A stretch of DNA of 61,663 nucleotides from HGM12998 sp900756495 (GCA_958477305.1 CAUEFI010000019.1:1-61663), one strand, 5' to 3'. Positions 1 through 9,787 are shown, counted from the stretch's first letter. The notes: generated from the letters alone by a model not told the origin. Program-made: numbers and translations.

Positions 1-1272
<1,272 letters not shown>

Positions 1273-1280
<8 letters not shown>

Positions 1281-3039
1281 GCGGTCGTCCTCCATAGCCT
1301 TTCTTTTCTCTGTATTTCTCCCATGCCGCCAGCAGAGCGTCGAGATCGCGCTCCCCAGCCCGCTTGACGGCCTCGGTCTGGATAATCTCTATGTAATCGC
1401 GCAGGGCCCGCTCGCTGTTTGCGAGGTCTTCCGGCTGGTCTACCACCTGGGCCAGGTGGCTCATCTCGCTGCTCTCCAATTCTCCGGTCAGAGCGGCCAG
1501 CTGGGTGCTGCGGCCGGTTCGAAACCGCTCCCTCAGCAGAGCGAACGCCCTGCCCAGCACTGGGGCGGAAAACTGCTCCGGGCTCAGGCTTTCCGTCAGG
1601 GGAAACAGCCCCGGCTCCAGCAGCATCAGACGGATCACGCCCTCCTCTGCCCGGGCCGACCGGATGTTCTCGTAGCGCAGCCCCCGCTCCCTTGGCTGGA
1701 GCTGCGCGGCGGGCGTCAGATCCTTCCTCTCCTGCTGCCGCTTCTCCTGGCGGATGCGCCGGGCAAGCTCCTTCTTGACCTCCTGGGCCATGGCCTCGGC
1801 GGAGATGCCGGCCTCGGCCGCCATGCGGCCGCCGTAGACCTCCCGCTCCACCGGGCTGTGGAGGGAGGCCACCACGCCCACAGCCTCCCGCAGGAACTCC
1901 ACCCTCTGGGCGTCGTCGGAGAGGTCGTATTTCCGCCGCACCTGGGAGAGGCGGTACTCAATGTGGTTCTCGCTCTGATCCAGGAGCTTGGCGAAAGCCT
2001 CCCGGCCGAACTTCTTGATATACTCGTCGGGATCCTTGGCCCCCGCCATGCGGAGCACCCTGACCTTGAGGCCGGTCTTCTCCAGGATGGGAATGGCCCG
2101 CTGGGCCGCCGCCACCCCGGCGCCGTCCCCGTCGTAGGCGATGACCGCCTCCTTGGTGTACCGGGCCAGCAACTGGGCGTGCTCGGCGGTGAGGGCTGTG
2201 CCCAGGCTGGCCACCGCGCAGTCAAACCCCGCCTGGTGGAGGGAGATGGTGTCCATATAGCCCTCGGTAAGAATGATCCGTCCCAGCCTGGACTTCTTGG
2301 CGATGTTGAGTGCGAAAAGATTGCGGCTCTTGTTATAGACAATGGTATCCGGAGAGTTGAGATATTTGGGCGTGCCATCGTCCAGCACCCGGCCGCCAAA
2401 CCCGATGACGTCGCCCCGGATATCAATGATGGGAAACATCACCCGGCCCCGGAAGCGGTCGTAAATCCGCCCCTTCTTGCTGTCCACCGCCAGGCCTGCG
2501 TCCAGCATGTCCCGTTTATCATAGCCCTTTTCAGCCATGGCGGCCATCAGGTTATCCCAGCCATCGGGGGCCATGCCCAGGCCAAAGCGCTTCACCGTTC
2601 CCCGGGACAGTCCCCGCCTTCCGAACAGGTACTCGGCCCCAGCCGTCCCCTGGGGGCCCATCAGCTGCTGGTGGAACCAGCGGGCGGCCTCCCTGTTCAG
2701 CTCCAGCAGGCGCTCCCTGCGGCGGCGGTAGCCCTCATTCTCCCCCGTCTCAGGCATCGTCATACCCGCCCGCTGCGCCAGCAGACGAACCGCATCCACA
2801 AAGGGCAGATTTTCTATCTCCATAATAAAGGTAATGACTCCGCCGCCCTTGCCGCAGCCAAAGCACTTGAAGATCTGCCGGTCGGGCACCACATGAAAAG
2901 AGGGGGTCTTCTCACTGTGGAAGGGGCAGCAGCCCCACAGGCTCCCCCCCTTCGGAGAGAGAGAGACATAGCTCCCCACCACGTCGGCGATGTCGCTCCT
3001 GGCCACCAACTCGTCAATAAATTGCTCTGGAATGGCCAA
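1273..3039 (-). CDS. dnaG: DNA primase DnaG
   Basis: Synthesises RNA primers for replication and binds the replicative helicase through its C-terminal domain. With the chosen start it is 588 aa, normal for the family. The N-terminal CHC2 zinc ribbon is intact (C38, H41, C59, C62 in CCPFH...CFGCGKGG), followed by the RNA-polymerase core and TOPRIM domain (LTEGYMD, AYDGDGAG) and a less conserved helicase-binding tail. I chose a TTG start at 3039 because GGAGGT lies 8 nt upstream of it. The in-frame GTG at 3048 overlaps that ribosome-binding site and is less likely. The gene sits between dgt and rpoD and overlaps rpoD by 8 nt. Confidence 0.96.
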
Positions 3040-3114
3040 AACGCGCACCTCCCTCCCGCTTTCATACGGCTTCTGCTTATCTTTTCCTCATTTTGACAAA
3101 TTTATACTGTCGGA

Positions 3115-4119
3115 TCATTTTACTGTCCAGGCCATGGGGATAAAGGCGTCTCCGAACTTCTCCAGCGCATACTCGTCGGTCATGCCGGCAATATAATCAC
3201 AGACGGCCCGATCCACGCTCTCCTCCAGGCGGATCTCCTGGAACTCGGAGGGCAGCTTGTCCGGGTCCTTCCTATAATATTCAAAAAGGCGGCGCAGCAT
3301 GTCCTGTGCCTTACCCTCCTCCCCCTTTGCCACCGGGTTCCGGTACACAAACTCAAACATAAACTCCCTCAGCGCGTGCATGGCCTCGCCGCACGCCTCC
3401 GACTGGGTGATGCGCCCGGCGGCGCGGCTGGCCGCGATGATGTCGGTGGTAAGGGTGTTGATGCGCTCGGTGTGCGTAAAGCCCAGTGTCTGCGAGATCT
3501 CTATGGGGATATCCATGGGGTAGATGATATGTCCCCGGATGGCGTCGTCAATATCGTGGTTGATGTAGGCGATCTTGTCAGCCAGCCGCAGAAGCTGCCC
3601 CTCCCAGGTCTCGGCCCGGTCGGGTCCGGTGTGGCACAGGATCCCCCGCCGTACCTCATAGCTGAGGTTCAGCCCCTCGCCGTCCTTTTCCAGCCGGTCC
3701 ACCACGCGGAGGGACTGCTCGTTGTGGGCAAAGCCGCCGGGCAGGATTTCGTCCAGCACCCGCTCTCCGGCGTGGCCGAAGGGGGTGTGCCCCAGGTCGT
3801 GCCCCAGTGCGGCGGCCTCCGTCAGGTCCTCGTTGAGACGCAGCCCCCGGGCGATGGTCCGGGCAATGCGTGAGACCTCCAGCGTATGCGTCATACGGGT
3901 CCGGTAGTGATCCCCTTCGGGCTGGAGGAACACCTGGGTCTTGTGCTTCAGGCGCCGGAACGCCTTGGAGTGGACTATCCGGTCGGTGTCCCGCTGAAAG
4001 CAGGTGCGCACCGGGCAGGGCTCCACCGGGACGCGGCGGCCTCTGGACTGGGCGGCCAGGCAGGCGTCGGGGGAGAGAAACTGCGCCTCCAGCGCCTCGG
4101 TCTCCTCGCGCACGGTCAT
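3115..4119 (-). CDS. dgt: HD-domain deoxyguanosinetriphosphate triphosphohydrolase-like protein (dGTPase)
   Basis: Predicted to hydrolyse dNTPs, classically dGTP, to deoxynucleoside and triphosphate. The HD metal site is visible: R-MTHTLEVSRIAR supplies the first His, AAALGHDLGHTPFGHAGE the HD pair and extra histidines, and KIAYINHDIDDAIR the last Asp. The sequence begins MTVREETEALEAQFLSP; ATG 4119 has AAAGGAGG 8 nt upstream, so the open frame extending to 4203 is not used. The protein is 334 aa, matching the short (type 2) branch of the family common in Clostridia. It lies 75 bp upstream of dnaG on the same strand, the usual clostridial dgt-dnaG-rpoD arrangement. True substrate is not determinable from sequence. 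Confidence 0.93.
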   Translation of the reverse strand: MTVREETEALEAQFLSPDACLAAQSRGRRVPVEPCPVRTCFQRDTDRIVHSKAFRRLKHKTQVFLQPEGDHYRTRMTHTLEVSRIARTIARGLRLNEDLTEAAALGHDLGHTPFGHAGERVLDEILPGGFAHNEQSLRVVDRLEKDGEGLNLSYEVRRGILCHTGPDRAETWEGQLLRLADKIAYINHDIDDAIRGHIIYPMDIPIEISQTLGFTHTERINTLTTDIIAASRAAGRITQSEACGEAMHALREFMFEFVYRNPVAKGEEGKAQDMLRRLFEYYRKDPDKLPSEFQEIRLEESVDRAVCDYIAGMTDEYALEKFGDAFIPMAWTVK

Positions 4120-4240
4120 AGACAGAACCTCCTTTCCCTCTCTCTTTTTATACGACATACAAGGGGAAAAACCCTTCTTTTGACCCAAAAAATATTTTAC
4201 CAAGGTCCGCCTACCCCAACCCGCGATGCAGGGCCGCCCC

Positions 4241-4867
4241 CTATTTCAGCGGCACGGCCCGGAAGACCTCCCCCGCCGCAGTGGGGACGATTCCCCCGGC
4301 GGCAAGCTCGATAATTCGGGCGGAAAAGGCCTCTGCCCGCTCCTCAGGCAGCAGGGCGTGCAGCAGAACCTCGGCGCCGTACTCGATCTCCCCCGGCACC
4401 CCTCCGGCGCTCTCCACCTCCAGCTTTACCCGCTCGAAGAGCGCGTAGGGACAGGGCACGGCTACGTCCACCCAGCGCCGGACCACCGAGATGCCGGCGG
4501 CGTCCAGAGCCTCCTTGGCGCTCTGGGTGTAGGCCCGCACCAGTCCCCCGGCCCCCAGCAGCACGCCTCCGAAATAGCGGGTCACCACGCAGCAGATGTT
4601 GACCACCGCCTCCCTCTGAAAGACGTTCAGCATGGGCTGGCCCGCCGTACCCTGGGGCTCCCCGTCGTCGGAATAGCGCTCCACGCCGCTCCGAAGCCGG
4701 TAGCACCAGCAGTTGTGCCGGGCGTCGTAGTGCTTTTTCTTCGCCTCCTCAATATGCCTTCTGGCCTCGTCCTCATCCTGAACCGGCCACACCCGGCCGA
4801 TGAAGCGGGAGCGCTTCTCGGTCAGCTCTGTCTCACTCTCAGCGGTTGGAACGTAATATTCCGTCAT
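4241..4867 (-). CDS. YigZ/IMPACT family protein
   Basis: Member of the UPF0029/Impact family (YvyE in Bacillus, YigZ in E. coli). It has an N-terminal Impact domain with EKRSRFIGRVWPV, HNCWCYRL, DDGEPQGTAGQP and VVTRYFGGVLLGAGGLVRAY, and a C-terminal ferredoxin-like extension. Length 208 aa is typical. The start at 4867 (MTEYYVPTA) is preceded by AAAGGGGCG; the frame runs open to 4978 but that stretch is alanine-rich and lacks homology. Biochemical function in bacteria is unsettled; the eukaryotic relative modulates GCN2 signalling. It follows the two acetyltransferase genes and may be cotranscribed with them. Confidence 0.9.
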   Translation of the reverse strand: MTEYYVPTAESETELTEKRSRFIGRVWPVQDEDEARRHIEEAKKKHYDARHNCWCYRLRSGVERYSDDGEPQGTAGQPMLNVFQREAVVNICCVVTRYFGGVLLGAGGLVRAYTQSAKEALDAAGISVVRRWVDVAVPCPYALFERVKLEVESAGGVPGEIEYGAEVLLHALLPEERAEAFSARIIELAAGGIVPTAAGEVFRAVPLK

Positions 4868-4958
4868 AAAAACGCCCCTTTCTGTCTCTCCGTCTCCGGG
4901 TTTCGCCGCAGCGGCTGCTGCCGCGGGAGCCTCCCTTCTCTCTACAGAGAGATGCGTC

Positions 4959-5501
4959 TTATGTGGCATGGCGCCCACGGGCGGCCCACTCCTCCCGGGT
5001 GAGGGCGTAGTGCAGCTCGGTTTGCTCCTCCCCTATCAGATCCACAAAGGTCCTGTCCGTGAGCATATAGCGGAAGCCGCACTTCTCCACCACCCGGCGG
5101 GACTTGCCGTTAAAGTCAAAGTGCCCGCACCAGATGGTCTCCAGCCCCAGCTCCTCAAAACCAAAGCGCAGCAGCTCCTCCACCGCCTCTGGAATCAGTC
5201 CCCGGCCCCAGTAATCAGGGCTAATGGCATAGCCGATCTCCCCGTCCGGGCCGGGCAGCTCGGCGCGGTGGCGGTCCACGAAGCCCGCCGATCCGATGAC
5301 CCGCCCGGTCTCCTTCAGCACCACGGCCATTGCCAGGGGATCGGAAAATACGGTGCGGATAATCTCCCGGCTCTCCTCCACGCTCCCATGAGGCTGCCAG
5401 CCTGCGGGCGGCCCCACCCTTGGATCGCTGGCGTAGGTAAACAGGTCCTCCGCGTCCTCTTCTGTAAAGGGGCGGAGAATCAGGCGCTCTGTCTCCAACA
5501 T
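4959..5501 (-). CDS. GNAT family N-acetyltransferase (RimJ/RimL-like), copy 1
   Basis: 180 aa GCN5-related acetyltransferase using acetyl-CoA. It begins LETERLILRPFTEEDAEDLF and carries the acetyl-CoA-binding segment around EIGYAISPDYWGRGLIPEAVEELLRFGF, followed by FNGKSRRVVEKCGF. This profile matches the ribosomal-protein-acetylating RimJ/RimL branch (Acetyltransf_3), but the target cannot be read from sequence. Start ATG 5501 has an AGGAGGAGA site. It lies 15 bp downstream of a second, different GNAT gene, so the pair are probably cotranscribed. The two proteins share the general fold but are not close copies. Confidence 0.92.
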   Translation of the reverse strand: MLETERLILRPFTEEDAEDLFTYASDPRVGPPAGWQPHGSVEESREIIRTVFSDPLAMAVVLKETGRVIGSAGFVDRHRAELPGPDGEIGYAISPDYWGRGLIPEAVEELLRFGFEELGLETIWCGHFDFNGKSRRVVEKCGFRYMLTDRTFVDLIGEEQTELHYALTREEWAARGRHAT

Positions 5502-5516
5502 AGCTGTTCTCTCCTC

Positions 5517-6080
5517 CTATCCAGCTCCATCCCGAAGCAGCGCATACATGCAGTAATCCAGAATCCGCCCGTTTTTACAGGCGCCCCGGCGCATAATGCC
5601 CTCCAGCACAAAGCCCGCCTTCTCCAGCACCCGGCGGGAGCCGGTATTGTAGGCAAAGGGCTCGGCATAGATACGGACAATGTCCCATCTGGCAAAGGCC
5701 TCCCTGCATATCCGCTCAACGGCCCGGGTCATGATTCCCCGTCCCCAGTACTCCTCAGCCAGCCAGTACCCCAGTTCTGCACTGCGGAAGTATACGTCCG
5801 TCCCCCGGACCAGGGCGATGCCGCCCACCGCTCGCCCGCCCGCCGCAATGGCGCGGCAGAGCTGGCACTCCTCGCTGCTGGATATACAACTGCTTATAAA
5901 CGCCTCGGCATCCGCCCGGGTATACGGGTGGGGAAAAATATCCCGCATATTCCGGGCCACCGCGAGATTGGCGGCGTACGGAGTGATGGAGCCGGCGTCC
6001 TCCGCCCGCCATGCCCGCACAACCGCCTCCTCACCCTCCCGGGAAGGGAGGCGCGGTGAGCCGCCTGCTATCCCTGCCAC
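5517..6080 (-). CDS. GNAT family N-acetyltransferase (RimJ/RimL-like), copy 2
   Basis: 187 aa acetyltransferase of the Acetyltransf_3 type, with VRAWRAEDAGSITPYAANL near the N-terminus, ELGYWLAEEYWGRGIMTRAVERICREAF as the acetyl-CoA loop, and YNTGSRRVLEKAGFVLEGIMRRGACKNGRILDYCMYALLR at the C-terminus. The start is GTG 6080, which overlaps the hflX stop by 13 nt, implying translational coupling with hflX. A later in-frame start cannot be excluded because the first ~18 residues are not conserved family sequence. Substrate unknown. Confidence 0.9.
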   Translation of the reverse strand: MAGIAGGSPRLPSREGEEAVVRAWRAEDAGSITPYAANLAVARNMRDIFPHPYTRADAEAFISSCISSSEECQLCRAIAAGGRAVGGIALVRGTDVYFRSAELGYWLAEEYWGRGIMTRAVERICREAFARWDIVRIYAEPFAYNTGSRRVLEKAGFVLEGIMRRGACKNGRILDYCMYALLRDGAG

Positions 6081-7330
6081 AGGAACTCCCCCACCTGTCC
6101 CAAAACTTTAGGGGTGCACACTGCGGTGACCTGGATGGTCTCGCCGTACTCCACAGCCTCCACCCTGGCCTCCCGGTAGAGCATATCCACCAGTCCGCCC
6201 CGGTCGTAGGGGATGCGCAGCTCCACCCGGTGGGCGCCCTGGTCCAGCCGCTTTCCGATCATGGCCAGCAGCTCATCCAGTCCCTGGCCGGTCTTGGCCG
6301 ACACCGACACGATATCCTCCCCGTGAGGGACGATATCGCCGGTATAGCAGTCGGATTTATTAAACACATCAATGCGGGGCGTCCCGGCGGCCCCCAGCTC
6401 GGCAATCAGCGCTTCCACCACCCCGGCCTGATCCCGCCATTCGGGGTTGGAGGCGTCGATGACATGGAGGAGAAGATCGGCGAAGGCCAGCTCCTCCAGT
6501 GTGGCCTTGAATGCCTCCACCAGATGGTGGGGCAGCTTGCGGATGAAGCCTACCGTATCCGAGAGGAGCACGGTACAGGTGTCCGAGATCTCCAGCGTGC
6601 GGGTGGTGGTGTCCAGCGTGTCGAAGAGGCGGTCGTTGGCCTGAATGCCCGCCCCGGTGAGGGAGTTGAGCAGAGTGGACTTGCCGGCGTTGGTGTAGCC
6701 CACGATGGCCACCACCGGCACCTCGTTCTTCTCCCGGCGCTTGCGCTGGGTCCCCCGGACCCGGCGCACCTGCTCCAGCTCGTCCTCCAGCTTGGCAATC
6801 TTGCGGCGGATATGCCGCCGGTCGGTCTCCAGCTGAGTCTCGCCGGGGCCCCGGGTGCCGATGGCGCCCTCCTGCCGCTCCAGATGCTTCCACATGCCGA
6901 TGAGCCGGGGGAGCAGATACTTGTACTGGGCCAGCTCCACCTGGAGGCGGCCCTCCCTGGTCTGGGCGCGCTGGGCAAAGATGTCCAGAATGAGGGCGGA
7001 ACGGTCCAGCACCGACACGCCGAGTTCTTCGGTCAAGGCCCGCTGCTGGGACGGGGACAGGGCGTTGTCAAAGACCACCATGTCGGCCCCCTGGGCCTCT
7101 GCCAGCGCCTTTACTTCGGCCACCTTGCCCTCTCCGATGAAGGTCCGCGGATCGGGGGCGTCCTTCTGCTGAAGCGCAGTGCCCACGCACACGCCCCCCG
7201 CCGTCTCCAGCAGGGCGGAGAGCTCCTCCAGAGAGCTGTCGGTGGCGCAGTCCTCCCTGGGCAGGCTGTGGGCGCTCAGCCCCACCAGCACCGCCCGATT
7301 TCTTTTTTCTTCCGTGATGTGTTCGGTCAT
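6068..7330 (-). CDS. hflX: GTPase HflX
   Basis: Ribosome-associated GTPase that splits stalled or heat-damaged 70S ribosomes. The N-terminal HflX domain (DPRTFIGEGKVAEVKALAE, VVFDNALSPSQQRALTEE) is followed by the coiled-coil linker (GPGETQLETDRRHIRRKI) and the G domain: G1 GYTNAGKST, G3 DTVGF, G4 NKSD. A short C-terminal domain completes the 420 aa protein. ATG 7330 (MTEHITEEKRNRAV) follows a GAGGAAC site; the frame stays open to 7390 without homology. hflX leads the leftward group that includes the two GNAT genes. Confidence 0.96.
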   Translation of the reverse strand: MTEHITEEKRNRAVLVGLSAHSLPREDCATDSSLEELSALLETAGGVCVGTALQQKDAPDPRTFIGEGKVAEVKALAEAQGADMVVFDNALSPSQQRALTEELGVSVLDRSALILDIFAQRAQTREGRLQVELAQYKYLLPRLIGMWKHLERQEGAIGTRGPGETQLETDRRHIRRKIAKLEDELEQVRRVRGTQRKRREKNEVPVVAIVGYTNAGKSTLLNSLTGAGIQANDRLFDTLDTTTRTLEISDTCTVLLSDTVGFIRKLPHHLVEAFKATLEELAFADLLLHVIDASNPEWRDQAGVVEALIAELGAAGTPRIDVFNKSDCYTGDIVPHGEDIVSVSAKTGQGLDELLAMIGKRLDQGAHRVELRIPYDRGGLVDMLYREARVEAVEYGETIQVTAVCTPKVLGQVGEFLWQG

Positions 7331-7426
7331 AGTTCCTCCGTCTGCGATCCCCTGCCGGAAAAACAGATCGCCCGCGGCGGCCATTCCCATTCCGCCGCCG
7401 CGGGCAACCCCCGCTGTCAGGGGATC

Positions 7427-7945
7427 CTAATCCATTTTGATGGCCCGCTCTGCCAGGGCCTCCACAATCTCGCCGATATACATGCGGTGGTAGTCCTTCT
7501 GGGGATAGTGCTGCTCAATCTGTCCGTCCACAAAGTGGCTGGGGTCCATATCCTGCCAGTACAGCTTCCTGCACACCAGCACCAGCTCGGCCTCGGCGAT
7601 GTACGGAGCGTCTCCCTCGCCGGCCTTGACCGTGAAGCCGCACTCCTTTATTTTATCCACATCCCGGCCGCTCTTGCTCCCGCACAGGGCCAGCTGGGGC
7701 CGGTAAGAATCGTCAAAGAAGGACAGGGTGAACCAGCCCTCCCGCTCCAGGAACTCCCTGGTGAAGCGCTGCGGCCGGACATAGATGGTGGCCACCTTCT
7801 TGCCCCACAGGACCCCCAGGCCGCCCCAGCTGGCAGTCATGGTATTGCACTTCTCCTCAGTCCCCGCTGTAATCAGCATCTGCCGCTCGCCGATCAGCGT
7901 AAATACGTCGTCGCCCAGGTCCTTGGGATCAATTTTTCTCCACAT
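7427..7945 (-). CDS. Flavin reductase family protein
   Basis: 172 aa protein of the DIM6/NTAB flavin reductase-like split-barrel family. These bind FMN and reduce free flavin with NAD(P)H or act in coupled redox reactions. Visible hallmarks are LITAGTEEKCNTMTASWGGLGVLWGKKVATIYVRPQRFTREFLE and WFTLSFF. Start ATG 7945 has a GACAGGAGG site. It stands alone between rpmE and hflX on the same strand, 96 bp before hflX. The physiological partner is not apparent. Confidence 0.88.
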   Translation of the reverse strand: MWRKIDPKDLGDDVFTLIGERQMLITAGTEEKCNTMTASWGGLGVLWGKKVATIYVRPQRFTREFLEREGWFTLSFFDDSYRPQLALCGSKSGRDVDKIKECGFTVKAGEGDAPYIAEAELVLVCRKLYWQDMDPSHFVDGQIEQHYPQKDYHRMYIGEIVEALAERAIKMD

Positions 7946-7988
7946 GTCTGTTTCCTCCTGTCAGTGATTGTTTTATTCTATGCAGCTG

Positions 7989-8024
7989 TCTTATAAAAGA
8001 AACCCGCACCGAAACCGGTGCGGG
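7989..8024 (-). terminator. Rho-independent terminator of rpmE
   Basis: Inverted repeat CCCGCACCG (8003-8011) / CGGTGCGGG (8016-8024) with a 4-nt loop. On the minus strand it is followed by TTTCTTTT. It lies directly downstream of the rpmE stop. Confidence 0.9.
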
Positions 8025-8038
8025 CTTCCAATACCAAC

Positions 8039-8245
8039 TTACTTCTTGTCCAGGCCGAACTTCTTGTTGAAGCGGCTGACACGTCCGCCAGTATCCACCA
8101 TCTTCTGCTTTCCGGTAAAGAAGGGGTGACACTTGGAGCAAACTTCAACCCGAATGTCCTTCTTGGTAGACCCGGTTTCGATCACATTACCGCAGGCGCA
8201 GCGGATGGTCGTCTGCTCATAGTTGGGATGGATTCCTTCCTTCAT
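8039..8245 (-). CDS. rpmE: 50S ribosomal protein L31 (zinc-binding type)
   Basis: 68 aa large-subunit ribosomal protein. It is complete, from MKEGIHPNYEQTTIRCACGN to FNKKFGLDKK. C16, C18, C36 and C39 (RCACGN, VCSKCHPF) form the zinc site, so this is the zinc-containing (C+) paralogue rather than the zinc-free form made under zinc starvation. ATG 8245 is preceded by GAAAGAGGTG. It is monocistronic, with a strong terminator just downstream. Confidence 0.98.
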   Translation of the reverse strand: MKEGIHPNYEQTTIRCACGNVIETGSTKKDIRVEVCSKCHPFFTGKQKMVDTGGRVSRFNKKFGLDKK

Positions 8246-8350
8246 TTGTGTTCACCTCTTTCTTCTTGGGGATTTGCCTGTAAACGCAACTGATATAATA
8301 GCATGTTTCCCCGAAAAATGCAACAGAATTTTCAAAATTTCTTTTTCTTT

Positions 8351-9283
8351 TTATTCCTCTGCAAACAGCGCGGTGGAGAGATAGCGGTCCCCCGTGTCGG
8401 GCAGCAGCACCACAATGGTCTTTCCCCTGTTCTCGCTCCGCCGGGCCAGCTGGAGGGCCGCCCACAGGGCCGCGCCGGAGGAGATGCCCGCCAGCACTCC
8501 CTCGGTTCGGGCCAGTGCCCGCCCGGCGGCAAAGGCGTCCTCATTCTCCACAGTGATAATCTCGTCGTAAATCCCGGTGTTCAGCGTGTCGGGGACAAAG
8601 CCCGCGCCGATGCCCTGAATCTTGTGCGGCCCCGCCGTCCCCTTGGAGAGGACCGGGGAGGACGCGGGCTCCACCGCCACCACCTTTACGGAGGGCTTCT
8701 TGCCCTTCAGGTACTCCCCCACGCCGGTGAGGGTGCCGCCGGTGCCCACGCCGGCCACAAAGAGATCCACCGCGCCGTCCGTGTCGTTCCAGATCTCAGG
8801 GCCGGTGGCGGAGCGGTGCGCGGCGGGGTTGGCCGGGTTCTCAAACTGACGGGGCAGGAAGCTTCCCGGGGTGGCCGCCGCGATCTCCTCCGCCCTGGCG
8901 ATGGCTCCCTTCATGCCCTTGGCCCCCTCGGTAAGCACCAGTTCGGCGCCATAGGCTTTCAACAGGTTCCGGCGTTCCACGCTCATGGTGTCGGGCATGG
9001 TGAGGATGACCCGGTAGCCCCTGGCGGCGGCAACCGCCGCCAGGCCGATGCCGGTGTTGCCGCTGGTGGGCTCCACAATCACCGCCCCCGGCTTCAGCAG
9101 CCCCTCGGCCTCCGCGGCCTCCACCATGGCCTTGGCAATGCGGTCCTTCACGCTCCCGGAGGGATTGAATGACTCCAGTTTGGCCAGGAGCCGGACCTCC
9201 AGCCCCTGCTCCTGCTCGGTATGAACCAGCTCCAGCAGCGGGGTCTTCCCCACCAGCTCGGTCATGTTTCGATAGATATTCAT
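8351..9283 (-). CDS. cysK: Cysteine synthase A (O-acetylserine sulfhydrylase)
   Basis: PLP enzyme that converts O-acetylserine and sulfide to cysteine. The PLP lysine lies in FNPSGSVKDRIAKAM, the substrate loop in EPTSGNTGIGLA, the phosphate loop in VAGVGTGGTLTGVGEYL, and the C-terminal site in GISSGAALWAA. Length 310 aa is normal. ATG 9283 (MNIYRNMTELVGKTP) has AAAGGAGAAG upstream; the short frame extension to 9304 is not needed. The gene has its own consensus promoter, a palindrome at +1 and a short upstream ORF rich in Cys codons at its end, so expression is probably tuned to cysteine supply. No cysE (serine acetyltransferase) is adjacent. Confidence 0.96.
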   Translation of the reverse strand: MNIYRNMTELVGKTPLLELVHTEQEQGLEVRLLAKLESFNPSGSVKDRIAKAMVEAAEAEGLLKPGAVIVEPTSGNTGIGLAAVAAARGYRVILTMPDTMSVERRNLLKAYGAELVLTEGAKGMKGAIARAEEIAAATPGSFLPRQFENPANPAAHRSATGPEIWNDTDGAVDLFVAGVGTGGTLTGVGEYLKGKKPSVKVVAVEPASSPVLSKGTAGPHKIQGIGAGFVPDTLNTGIYDEIITVENEDAFAAGRALARTEGVLAGISSGAALWAALQLARRSENRGKTIVVLLPDTGDRYLSTALFAEE

Positions 9284-9331
9284 GAGCAACTTCTCCTTTA
9301 TCAAATGATGTCTGGAATGTCTCCTCTACCG

Positions 9332-9403
9332 TCAAAGACAACAGCGGCACATTCGCCTGTTTCCGCTTCTCTGAACCTTATGATTCCGGTCTGTGCGCCG
9401 CAT
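9332..9403 (-). CDS. Putative cysteine-sensing leader peptide of cysK (23 codons, ends MCRCCL)
   Basis: Short ORF inside the ~170-nt cysK leader. It starts at ATG 9403 with a GAGAGGAGCAAC Shine-Dalgarno region and ends at TGA 9334-9332, 48 nt before the cysK start. The peptide is basic and its last six residues are MCRCCL: three Cys codons in four positions right before the stop. Clustered codons for the end product of the downstream enzyme are the signature of ribosome-mediated attenuation. GAGCAAC in the leader's ribosome-binding site (9414-9408) is also complementary to GTTGCTC just ahead of the cysK ATG (9290-9284), a possible long-range pairing. No classical U-tailed terminator follows, so control may be translational or Rho-dependent. 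Cys attenuators are known in mycobacteria; assignment here is inference. Confidence 0.6.
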   Translation of the reverse strand: MRRTDRNHKVQRSGNRRMCRCCL

Positions 9404-9434
9404 ATGTGTTGCTCCTCTCTTTTTATTTTCATTA

Positions 9435-9455
9435 ATCATATAGGATTAATATGAT
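9435..9455. promoter_or_regulatory. Palindrome at the cysK transcription start (candidate operator)
   Basis: Perfect inverted repeat ATCATAT-N7-ATATGAT. It begins about 7 bp downstream of the cysK -10 box, so it covers +1 to about +21. The position suits a repressor, for example an Rrf2/CymR-type cysteine regulator. In RNA the same sequence could form a weak 5' hairpin. The cognate protein is not in the window. Confidence 0.45.
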
Positions 9456-9461
9456 ATTGGC

Positions 9462-9490
9462 ATTATACTCCTTTTCCGCCGCTCTGTCAA
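9462..9490 (-). promoter_or_regulatory. Consensus sigma-A promoter of cysK
   Basis: On the minus strand, TTGACA (9490-9485), 17-bp spacer, TATAAT (9467-9462): both hexamers match consensus exactly. The predicted start is near 9455, giving a leader of about 170 nt. Confidence 0.85.
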
Positions 9491-9516
9491 GGGGGCGGAC
9501 TCAACATCCAAGAACA

Positions 9517-9786
9517 GGACGCCGCCTCACGGCGGCGTCCCAGCTTGTCAAAAAACTGTTTGGAGAATCGCATGCTCCTGATTAGGGCAGGGGAGCTCGA
9601 GGGGGTGGCAGCCCGCCTCGAGTGGGATAATATCCCCCACAGCCCTTGCTATGCAAGGGCTGTGGCGAGCAGAGTGAGGACTCTCCCGCCCCGAGCAGGG
9701 GCGGGAGAGTAACGGGATGCAGGCTGTCAAAAAAGTCCGATATGGACTTTTTTGACAGCCTGGGACGCCGCCGCACGGCGGCGTCC
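9517..9786. repeat. Hairpin-rich repeat element with inverted ends, MITE/REP-like
   Basis: The whole cysK-addA gap is a folded repeat. The left end GGACGCCGCC...GGCGGCGTCC (9517-9540) is followed by CAGCTTGTCAAAAAACTG. The right end is the inverse: GACTTTTTTGACAGCCTG then a second GACGCCGCC/GGCGGCGTC hairpin ending at 9786. The two ends form imperfect terminal inverted repeats of ~42 bp, each containing its own hairpin. Between them are further perfect stems: CCACAGCCCTTGC/GCAAGGGCTGTGG (9637-9664), ACTCTCCCGCCCC/GGGGCGGGAGAGT (9680-9710) and the 16-bp GCTGTCAAAAAAGTCC stem (9723-9759). Short frames inside are not convincing genes. The element abuts the addA stop codon (9788). Confidence 0.75.
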
Positions 9787-9787
9787 C

